In this document: positions 1 through 5,589 of the stretch, in pieces
How positions within the stretch are numbered: the stretch's first letter is position 1
Layout: every line of letters begins with the position of its first letter
DNA from: Gemmataceae bacterium
GTDB taxonomy: Bacteria > Planctomycetota > Planctomycetia > Gemmatales > Gemmataceae
Reading direction: 5' to 3'
Length of the DNA: 7,076 bases
Assembly: GCA_026418875.1 (NCBI GenBank)
Contig: JAOAAM010000217.1
Span: forward strand, 1-7,076
Notes under the pieces: generated by a model
Databases searched by the model: none
The model's input: the letters and a program-made list of their open reading frames with translations, nothing else
What the model was told of the DNA's origin: nothing
Translations under genes and position numbers: made by a program

Positions 1-740
1 GTCCCCGACGCAGACGAAAGCGTGTCGATCAGCCGACGTTCGCCAGTCTCGGCATCCTCAACCCACCACAACCCCGGGGGCAGTGGTCTCGTTTCGGCAG
101 GGTCGAGGATCCGCACGAGGGTCAGGTCGTGTCGGCGTGCCGCCCTCCGAAGCGGCTTTTCAATCCGAGACTGGTCGCCCACCAGAAAGTCGCTGAACAG
201 GAAGACGATCGCCCGCCGTTTCTGAATCCTGTTGAGAAAATCGAGAGCCCCAGCCACATCTGTGCCTGAACCGCGTGGCTCGGCAAAGCAGAGCTGGCGG
301 AGGATTTTCAAGGTATGCGGTAGTCCTTTCGACGGCGGGAAGAAAGTCTCCACCCGGTCGGTGAACACGATCAAGCCCACGCGGTCTTGATTCAACAGGG
401 CGGATAAACTCAAGAGCGTCGCCACCTCTGCGGCCACGGCTCGTTTCGAGAGCGGGCGAGTGCCGAAAGACAGACTTCGGCTGAGATCGACCAGCAACCA
501 GAGCGTCTGCTCGCGTTCTTCGATGTAGCGCTTGACGAACGGTGTGCCCATCCGAGCCGTGACATTCCAGTCAATCAAGCGAATCTCATCGCCGGGCTGA
601 TATTCCCGCACTTCCTCGAATCTCAACCCCACCCCTTTGAACACGGAGTGGTACGCCCCGGCAAATAGCTCTTGCACCCAGCGGCGGGACCGGAGGTGAA
701 GTCGGTGGATTTGGCGGATCCAGTGGCGTGGCAGGGTCAT
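1..740 (-). CDS. DUF58 domain protein with von Willebrand-type fold (C-terminus cut off)
   Basis: Open from the ATG at 740 to the window edge: 246 codons seen, so the last part of a protein usually near 300 residues is missing. The N-terminal half has the DUF58 hallmark: LFAGAYHSVFKGVG at about 25-38, then REYQPGDEIRLIDWNVTAR at 45-63. A vWA-like domain follows with an intact metal-site pattern: DLSRS at 85-89 (DxSxS), a GTD motif in the middle and FSDF further on. Nothing resembles a signal peptide or membrane segment, so it is probably cytoplasmic. In this family such proteins usually sit beside MoxR-type AAA ATPases and are thought to help chaperone or assemble other proteins. That is family knowledge; no MoxR gene is visible here, though one could lie past the left edge. 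The start is 6 bases after the glpK stop. The nearest Shine-Dalgarno-like run, GGGGAGA at 755-761, is about 14 bases upstream and inside the glpK end, which suggests translational coupling. The family assignment is firm; the cellular role is unknown. Confidence 0.9.
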   Translation of the reverse strand, partial: MTLPRHWIRQIHRLHLRSRRWVQELFAGAYHSVFKGVGLRFEEVREYQPGDEIRLIDWNVTARMGTPFVKRYIEEREQTLWLLVDLSRSLSFGTRPLSKRAVAAEVATLLSLSALLNQDRVGLIVFTDRVETFFPPSKGLPHTLKILRQLCFAEPRGSGTDVAGALDFLNRIQKRRAIVFLFSDFLVGDQSRIEKPLRRAARRHDLTLVRILDPAETRPLPPGLWWVEDAETGERRLIDTLSSASG

Positions 741-746
741 GTTAGA

Positions 747-2246
747 CTAGGGATTCTCCCCGCGATCCGATTGGGCAAAGGCGACGACGGCTGCCACGGC
801 ACGTTGCCAGTATTGGCGCCGCCGCTGGCGTTCCGCATCGGTCCACCGCGGTTCGAACCGCTGACCGGGTCGAAAAAGGCTCCGCAGAGTGGCTTGGTCA
901 CGCCAGACGCCGAGTTGCAGCCCGGCCAGCCACGCAGCGCCTTGGGACGTCGCTTCGGCTTGGGCGGCGGCGACCACCGGCAATCCCACGATGTCCGCTT
1001 GCCTTTGCAGGAACCAGGCATTTCGAGCCATGCCCCCGTCCGCACGAAGTTCTTTGATCCGCCCCGCATCGGCTTCGGCCGCCTCCAGCAGGTCGGCGAC
1101 CTGAAATGCGACTCCTTCCAGCGTCGCGCGAGCCAAATCGGCGGAGGTGGTATTCCGCGTCAATCCGAAAATCGCGCCACGGGCTTCGGGAACCCAATGC
1201 GGTGCCCCCAACCCCACGAAGCCGGGAACGAAGATGACCGGCAACGCATCGTCCGAGGTCTGGGCGAGGGTCTCACTCTGCGCCGAGTCGGTGAAGAGTC
1301 GCAACCCATCACGGAGCCATTGCACGGCTGCTCCGGCAACAAAGACGCTGCCTTCCAAAGCATACTCCGGCGTTGGCGTCGTTTGCACGGCCAACGTCGT
1401 GAGGAGGCGATGCCGGGATCGCACCGCAACTTTCCCTGTGTGCAGCAGAAAGAATGCCCCCGTGCCGTAGGTACACTTCGACTCGCCGGCGTCGAAGGCA
1501 CACTGGCCAAACAGGGCTGACTGCTGATCGCCCGCGGCTCCCGCGATCGGCAAGCCATCGAAGGGCTGCCCGGGTGCAACGATTTGGCCAAAGTCGGCCA
1601 TGCTGGGCCGAACCTCCGGAAGGACCTCGCGGGGGACATCAAAATAGCGAAGTAACTCCTCGTCCCAACTCAACGTGTGAATGTTGAACAACAACGTGCG
1701 CGAGGCGTTCGTGACATCGGTCAGATGGCTTCGCCCCCCTGTCAACCGGAACATCAGATAGCTATCAATCGTGCCGCAGGCCCAGCGGCCGCTCGCGGCT
1801 GCCGACCGCCCGTCCGGCAGGTGGTCGATCAGCCAGCGGAGTTTGCTCGCGGAGAAGTATGGGTCCAAGATTAGCCCCGTTTTCTCGTGCAGCCACGGAT
1901 TATCAGCCTGACGCTGGCGACAGAACTCGGCCGTCCGCCGATCCTGCCAGACCACGGCCGGGGCGACGGGTCGGCCCGTGGCTCGTTCCCAAACCAAAAT
2001 GGTTTCCCTTTGATTCGTGATCCCCACCCCGACAACGTTCCGTCGTCCCACTCGCTCCGTGACCTGCGCCAACAACTCGGTCGTGCTGGTCCAGATTTCT
2101 TCGGCGTCGTGCTCAACCCAGCCCGCTTGGGGATAGTGCTGGGTCAGTTCGGAGGCAGAAGAAGCCAGAACCGCCCCGTCCGAGTCCAACGCGACAACGC
2201 GGGTGCTGGTCGTGCCTTGATCAATCGCAAGTAGTACGGCAGTCAT
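747..2246 (-). CDS. glpK: Glycerol kinase
   Basis: 499 residues, the usual length for bacterial GlpK. It transfers phosphate from ATP to glycerol to give sn-glycerol 3-phosphate in the cytoplasm. The FGGY-kinase fold is complete. The phosphate-binding IDQGTTSTR is at 8-16. NQRET at 78-82 supplies the glycerol-binding Arg80 and Glu81, and DPYFSASK at 128-135 supplies Tyr130. AGDQQSALFG starts at 238 and holds the catalytic Asp240. TYGTG is at 259-263, GLGAPHW at 345-351 and the nucleotide-site ADGG at 402-405. Each matches the E. coli enzyme by eye. The E. coli loop that binds the inhibitor fructose 1,6-bisphosphate (GGKGGTR, just before the catalytic Asp) is replaced by APGQPFDG, so the usual allosteric site appears lost. 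The start is supported by GGAAGG at 2255-2260, 8 bases upstream of the ATG. No glpF or glpD lies alongside; a DUF58 gene follows after 6 bases. The assignment is secure. Confidence 0.97.
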   Translation of the reverse strand: MTAVLLAIDQGTTSTRVVALDSDGAVLASSASELTQHYPQAGWVEHDAEEIWTSTTELLAQVTERVGRRNVVGVGITNQRETILVWERATGRPVAPAVVWQDRRTAEFCRQRQADNPWLHEKTGLILDPYFSASKLRWLIDHLPDGRSAAASGRWACGTIDSYLMFRLTGGRSHLTDVTNASRTLLFNIHTLSWDEELLRYFDVPREVLPEVRPSMADFGQIVAPGQPFDGLPIAGAAGDQQSALFGQCAFDAGESKCTYGTGAFFLLHTGKVAVRSRHRLLTTLAVQTTPTPEYALEGSVFVAGAAVQWLRDGLRLFTDSAQSETLAQTSDDALPVIFVPGFVGLGAPHWVPEARGAIFGLTRNTTSADLARATLEGVAFQVADLLEAAEADAGRIKELRADGGMARNAWFLQRQADIVGLPVVAAAQAEATSQGAAWLAGLQLGVWRDQATLRSLFRPGQRFEPRWTDAERQRRRQYWQRAVAAVVAFAQSDRGENP

Positions 2247-2332
2247 GATCGGTGCCTTCCGAAGTCTGTCGGCGCGGCGATGCTTCTTGACTTATACTCC
2301 GGGTAGGGGAAATCGTCTTCGGGGACTACGCG
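2247..2332. promoter_or_regulatory. Divergent promoter region between glpK and the zinc-ribbon membrane protein gene
   Basis: An 86-base gap between two divergent starts must hold promoters for both. The only AT-rich island is around 2287-2298. On the plus strand TATACT at 2293-2298 resembles a -10 box and would give a leader of about 25-30 bases to the ATG at 2333, with GGGGA at 2321-2325 as ribosome binding site. On the minus strand the same island reads TATAAG (2296-2291), a possible -10 for glpK. No convincing -35 box lies at 16-18 bases from either. The promoter assignment is inference from position and weak sequence matches. Confidence 0.35.
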
Positions 2333-3406
2333 ATGCGGAAAGTCTGTCCGCAATGCCGGATGGCCGCGCCCGGCCAATTGCTCTGCCCGACGTGTGGCGT
2401 GCCCATCGTCGAAGTCGCCGCCCAGACGACCGTGCTGCCCGGACTAGCGATTCCGGCGAGGGAGACCACTGTTCGAGGTCCGACCATCGCCGAGCGGCTG
2501 ATTTCGGCGATTCTCGCAGCCACAGGCGGCTTTTTCAGCTCCCAGCTGCTCCTCGATGCCTGGGCACACTGGCAAGCGGGGGTCTCCGTCCATCAGTTGC
2601 CGTGGGGTCCGCCGGCGTTAGCCATCACGATGCTGTTTGCCGCATTTATCGGCGGGTTGTTGATCGGCGCAGGAAGTTTCCGCAGCATCGCCTCGGGGGC
2701 CATTGTCGGCTTGGCCATGATGATCCCCGTCACCGCGTGCGACATCGTGAGATGGGGCCCATCGGCCGTGCCTCGACTCGCCATCGCTTGGCTCATCGTC
2801 CCCCTGATCGCCGCCCTAGGCGGCCGTCATGGCCGGTTTCTCTTTCCCCCATGGACAGACGTCAGCGAGACGGTTGGCCGAGCCCCCATCGAACCAGTCA
2901 AAAACAAGCGGCGTGAGCGATCGGAACCCGTGAAAATCGCCTGGTTGCGAATCGTCGGGGGGGCCGCTTTGGCCGTCGGTTGCACCGTCTGGGCCGGACG
3001 GATCCGTGAATACATCCTGGGCACCAGCGGCGGTCTGTTCACAGTGGACAGCCGCCTCCAGATCCACTTCGTCACTTGGGTGATCGCGTCGCTGGCCGTC
3101 CTCGTCGGCGGCATTTTCGCAGGCGCGTCGACACGCGCCGGACTGCGGCACGGCCTGCTGGTGGGCATCGTGACTTGCGTGGCGATTTTCGTCATCTACA
3201 GCTTCGTGGTCCGCGAGGCTCTCCCTGCCGAAAGGTTCTTTGCTGCCATTGTCGGTCTCGCGGAAGAGGACGCGAACAGCCCATCCCGCGTCGCCCTGTT
3301 CCTGCTCACGAACTCCCTCGTGCTGAGCATTTTGGGCGGCTGGATCGGCTCGATGCTGTTACCCCCCACGGTGCAACGTTCCCGTCTCGATCGCGCTGCC
3401 GTTTGA
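2333..3406 (+). CDS. Zinc-ribbon polytopic membrane protein of unknown function
   Basis: 357 residues; I do not recognise a named family. The N-terminus is a zinc ribbon: CPQC at 5-8 and CPTC at 18-21, so two CxxC pairs 9 residues apart. A soluble linker to about residue 50 follows, then eight likely transmembrane helices near 57-76, 94-113, 118-138, 146-163, 203-221, 246-265, 273-293 and 318-343. A charged loop (about 180-202, KNKRRER) splits them into two sets of four. The sets look like copies of one unit: GG followed by GA at 107-113 and 259-264, SGAIVG at 121-126 against HGLLVG at 273-278, and LGGRHGRFLFPP at 162-173 against LGGWIGSMLLPP at 334-345. There is no signal peptide; the ribbon is probably cytoplasmic. 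The ATG at 2333 has GGGGA 7 bases upstream. Planctomycete genomes hold many orphan zinc-ribbon membrane proteins; this resemblance gives no function. It may share a transcript with the cysteine-cluster gene 114 bases downstream, but an inverted repeat lies between them. Confidence 0.85.
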   Translation: MRKVCPQCRMAAPGQLLCPTCGVPIVEVAAQTTVLPGLAIPARETTVRGPTIAERLISAILAATGGFFSSQLLLDAWAHWQAGVSVHQLPWGPPALAITMLFAAFIGGLLIGAGSFRSIASGAIVGLAMMIPVTACDIVRWGPSAVPRLAIAWLIVPLIAALGGRHGRFLFPPWTDVSETVGRAPIEPVKNKRRERSEPVKIAWLRIVGGAALAVGCTVWAGRIREYILGTSGGLFTVDSRLQIHFVTWVIASLAVLVGGIFAGASTRAGLRHGLLVGIVTCVAIFVIYSFVVREALPAERFFAAIVGLAEEDANSPSRVALFLLTNSLVLSILGGWIGSMLLPPTVQRSRLDRAAV

Positions 3407-3437
3407 CGGCCGCGAGGCGAAGCAGGTTGCGTCAAAC
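3401..3437. repeat. Inverted repeat across the stop codon of the membrane protein gene
   Basis: GTTTGACG at 3401-3408 and CGTCAAAC at 3430-3437 form a perfect 8-base-pair inverted repeat around a 21-base loop; a small CGC-GAG-GCG hairpin could form inside it (3411-3419). The left arm contains the TGA stop of the membrane protein gene. No T-run follows, so it is not a classic intrinsic terminator. It could act as a weak terminator, an RNA-stabilising stem or a protein-binding site. The repeat itself is seen; a function is not shown. Confidence 0.4.
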
Positions 3438-3486
3438 TCGAGTCGGCTTGGGTCGCTGGTGCGCCGACCGCCGGTCGCGTGCGGGG

Positions 3487-3492
3487 TACAAT
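3487..3492 (+). promoter_or_regulatory. Possible -10 box for the cysteine-cluster protein gene
   Basis: TACAAT at 3487-3492 matches five of six bases of the sigma-70 -10 consensus. A transcript starting a few bases later would give a leader of about 20 bases to the ATG at 3521, which agrees with the chosen start. No good -35 sequence is seen at 16-18 bases upstream, so this is weak. Confidence 0.25.
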
Positions 3493-3520
3493 GGCGGCAG
3501 GGATCTCGAGTGAGCCAATC

Positions 3521-4780
3521 ATGCCGCTGCCGGTGCGAACGCTACCCGTCGTGCAAAATTGGGATTGCCATAATTGCGGCTCTTGTTGCCGGGAATACCT
3601 CGTCCACGTGACGGACGAGGAGAAGAAACGGATTGAAGAGCAAGGCTGGTCGAAAGAGCCGGAATTCGCGGGCAAATCGCTCTTCCGCCGAGTCAAGGGC
3701 CGTTGGGCCTTGAACGATCAAGAGGGGGGGTGCATCTTCTTGGATGAGCGGGGTTGGTGCCGCATCCATTCGCGTTTCGGCCCGGAGGGAAAGCCCCTGG
3801 CGTGCCGGGTCTACCCATTTCTTCTGGTGCCGGCCGGAAATCACTGGAAGATCGGACTTCGATTCGCCTGTCCGTCGGTAACCGGTGACATCGGTCGGCC
3901 GATCCGCGACCACCTCGCCGATGTTCGTCATTACGCCGACTTACTGCTGCGGCAGACGCCCGAAGCTGAGCACAGCGAACCGCCCCCCCTGCAAGGTCGA
4001 CAACGGGTCGCTTGGGACGACTTGCAACGATTCGTGGATGCTCTGGGTCGCATCATTGCCCGAGGAGACGATCGTATCGAGCGCCGCCTGCGAAAATGTC
4101 TCGCCTTGGCCACGCTCTGCCGGGAGGCACGATTCGACACGGTTCGGGGCAAACGCTTGGAGGAATTCCTGGCCATCCTCGATGGGGCCTTGGACGGCGA
4201 GGTCGCGGAACGACCCGAGGACGTCCCCGCCCCCAGTTGGATTGGCCGCTTGCTGTTTCGGCAGTGGCTCGCGTTGTACATCCGCAAAGATACGGGGCAA
4301 AATGCGGGAATCGCCCGTCGCGGCCGACTGGCCCTTCTCGCCGCCGCCGTGCGTTTCGTCCGTGGCCGGGGCCAAGTCCCTGCCGTGCATGGATGGCTCC
4401 CCAACGTCACGTTTGAGCAACTGGAGCAAATTCCTCCCCCGTGGCCAAGCTCTTGCGAGCAGTTGTTGGAGCGTTATTACCTCACCAAGTTGTACTCGAT
4501 GCAGTTCGCCGGTCCGACCAATTTCTGGCTCGGTTTTTGGGATGGGCTGGAATCTTTGGCACTCACGTTCCCGGCCATCGCCTGGCTGTCGCGAGCTTTC
4601 TCCGACCGCGCTGCCCACGAGGCCGTCTCACTGGCATTGCGAATCGTGGACGACAGCTTCGGCTATCACCCGCTGCTGGGCACCGCAAGACAGAGATTGT
4701 CGCTACGGATCCTATCATTCCGCGGCGAAATCCCGCGTTTAATCGCGTGGTACGGTCGGACTGCGGCCGGAACGCGGTGA
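3521..4780 (+). CDS. CxxCxxCC (YkgJ/FliB-type) cysteine-cluster protein
   Basis: 419 residues from the ATG at 3521. The first 120 residues hold the metal-chelating CxxCxxCC domain: CHNCGSCC at 16-23, then Cys71 and Cys80 in GCIFLDERGWC, Cys95 in ACRVYPF and Cys117 in FACPSV. That makes eight cysteines, the full set known for the family, which is thought to bind iron or zinc; the metal is unproven. Residues 130-419 form a mainly helical, tryptophan-rich region with no domain I can name, including SCEQLLERYYLTKLY at 311-325. The total length and this two-part layout recall FliB, the flagellin lysine methylase that carries the same cysteine domain, so a protein-modifying role is possible but unproven. 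No signal peptide or clear membrane segment is seen. In-frame GTG (3479) and ATG (3491) starts exist upstream. I prefer 3521 because it lies just before the conserved domain and leaves room for the possible promoter at 3487. The gene converges on lexA with 10 bases between stops. Confidence 0.85.
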   Translation: MPLPVRTLPVVQNWDCHNCGSCCREYLVHVTDEEKKRIEEQGWSKEPEFAGKSLFRRVKGRWALNDQEGGCIFLDERGWCRIHSRFGPEGKPLACRVYPFLLVPAGNHWKIGLRFACPSVTGDIGRPIRDHLADVRHYADLLLRQTPEAEHSEPPPLQGRQRVAWDDLQRFVDALGRIIARGDDRIERRLRKCLALATLCREARFDTVRGKRLEEFLAILDGALDGEVAERPEDVPAPSWIGRLLFRQWLALYIRKDTGQNAGIARRGRLALLAAAVRFVRGRGQVPAVHGWLPNVTFEQLEQIPPPWPSSCEQLLERYYLTKLYSMQFAGPTNFWLGFWDGLESLALTFPAIAWLSRAFSDRAAHEAVSLALRIVDDSFGYHPLLGTARQRLSLRILSFRGEIPRLIAWYGRTAAGTR

Positions 4781-4790
4781 TTTGCTGCCG

Positions 4791-5399
4791 CTAACACTTG
4801 CGTAAGACGCCGACAAGCGTGCCCAAGATGCGGATGGCCCGGTCGGGAGAGACGACGATCGGCGGCATATCCGAGTTGGCCGGTTCGAGGACGATTTTGT
4901 CTCGGCGGCGATAAAACCGCTTCAATGTGACTTCCCCATCAATCATCGCCACCACGCGCTCGCCATTTGCTGCTGTCTCTTGCCGTCGGATGACAACATA
5001 GTCGCCATCTTGGATGTGATCCTCGATCATCGAATTTCCGCGAACACGGAGGGCGAAGTGGTCGGGGCCGCAAAACTGACTGAAATCGACGAACTCGCCA
5101 TTCTGCGGTTCGGCGGCGATGGTGGGGCCGGCAGCGACATGCCCCAACAGGGGCAGCATCAGTCCCATCGGTCGGTGATTCACCAATTGGATGGCACGGG
5201 CGAGCGGCTCCTCCGGGCGACGGATCATGCCCTTTTTGATCAAGGCTTTGATGTGGCAGGTCACGCCATTGGGCGATTTGATCCCGAAATGCTGGCCGAT
5301 CTCGCGGATCGAAGGGCCATAGCCCCGATTCTCGATCCGCTCCCGGATGTACTCGTAGATCGCCCGCTGCTTCTCGGTAAGCTGGCTTGGCTCACGCAT
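4791..5399 (-). CDS. lexA: LexA repressor (SOS regulator, self-cleaving)
   Basis: 202 residues, the same length as E. coli LexA. An N-terminal winged helix-turn-helix (about 1-72) includes SIREIGQHFGIKSPNGVTCH at 30-49, the DNA-reading helix region. The peptidase S24 half has the autocleavage site Ala90-Gly91 in HVAAGPTI, the catalytic Ser123 in GNSMIEDHI and the catalytic Lys160 in GEVTLKRF. The Ala-Gly site and Ser/Lys pair sit only 4-6 residues from their E. coli positions, so the protein should be a functional repressor, cleaved when RecA is activated by DNA damage. The open frame runs far upstream, but residues before the ATG at 5399 are antisense to trpD and do not look like LexA, so the start is firm. 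No strong Shine-Dalgarno is visible; GAG about 9 bases upstream is the best. It is divergent from trpD across 190 bases holding a likely operator, consistent with the usual LexA autoregulation. Confidence 0.97.
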   Translation of the reverse strand: MREPSQLTEKQRAIYEYIRERIENRGYGPSIREIGQHFGIKSPNGVTCHIKALIKKGMIRRPEEPLARAIQLVNHRPMGLMLPLLGHVAAGPTIAAEPQNGEFVDFSQFCGPDHFALRVRGNSMIEDHIQDGDYVVIRRQETAANGERVVAMIDGEVTLKRFYRRRDKIVLEPANSDMPPIVVSPDRAIRILGTLVGVLRKC

Positions 5400-5468
5400 G
5401 GCGGCTGCTCGTTGAGAAACCGGAAAGCTCGAAGAAACGACGCCCCCTTCGGCCGACGGCACTGAACT

Positions 5469-5485
5469 GGTGTATATTCTACACC
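5469..5485. promoter_or_regulatory. Candidate LexA operator (palindrome GGTGTA-N5-TACACC)
   Basis: GGTGTATATTCTACACC is a perfect inverted repeat with 6-base arms and a 5-base AT-rich spacer. It is centred about 78 bases upstream of the lexA ATG and overlaps -10-like hexamers on both strands, the position expected for a repressor site. LexA proteins bind dyad sequences that differ between phyla and almost always control their own gene, so this is the best operator candidate here. The dyad is seen; binding by LexA is inference. A further palindrome, TGTACA, abuts it at 5486-5491. Confidence 0.55.
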
Positions 5486-5578
5486 TGTACATTAACTTCC
5501 GAGATTTCTGGCAGATTGTCAAGGGATTTGTTAACTTGCCCAGAGGAAAGACAACCGCTGCCCGAAGCCGAACCTGCC

Positions 5579-5583
5579 AGGAA
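5579..5583 (+). promoter_or_regulatory. Ribosome binding site that supports the trpD GTG start
   Basis: AGGAA lies 6 bases before the GTG at 5590, where family alignment also places the start. A second purine run, AGAGGAAAG at 5542-5550, has no in-frame start codon at a usable distance. Confidence 0.6.
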
Positions 5584-5589
5584 CTTGCC

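Larger units (their letters stand above)
5400..5589. promoter_or_regulatory. lexA-trpD divergent intergenic region
   Basis: This 190-base gap is distinctly more AT-rich in its middle than the surrounding genes and must drive lexA to the left and trpD to the right. Seen in it: a perfect palindrome at 5469-5485 (separate entry); a perfect TTGACA -35-like box on the minus strand at 5522-5517, with no good -10 at 16-18 bases; TAGAAT on the minus strand at 5481-5476 and TATATT on the plus strand at 5473-5478, both -10-like and both inside the palindrome; and TTAACTT twice, at 5492-5498 and 5531-5537. The reading frame of trpD is open through most of the gap, but I see no tryptophan-rich leader peptide or attenuator. 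Confidence 0.5.

Noticed and set aside
672..1520. 282-codon plus-strand open frame
   Set aside because: It lies antisense to glpK and the start of the DUF58 gene, its protein has no recognisable motifs, and long antisense frames are expected in GC-rich DNA.
2287..2298. TTGACT directly followed by TATACT read as a -35/-10 pair
   Set aside because: The two hexamers abut with no spacer, so they cannot form one promoter; only the -10-like part is kept as a weak candidate.
3479..3520. Earlier GTG (3479) or ATG (3491) starts for the cysteine-cluster protein
   Set aside because: They overlap the possible -10 box and add residues with no conserved look; the difference is only 10-14 residues, so they are not fully excluded.
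3885..4742. 285-codon plus-strand frame and antisense frames within the cysteine-cluster gene
   Set aside because: They are out-of-frame shadows: Arg/Ser/Pro-rich composition and no motifs.
5470..5589. Earlier GTG start for trpD, or a leader peptide for attenuation
   Set aside because: The start falls inside the palindrome, has no ribosome binding site, the 40 residues are not TrpD-like, and there is no run of Trp codons, internal stop or terminator hairpin as attenuation would need.
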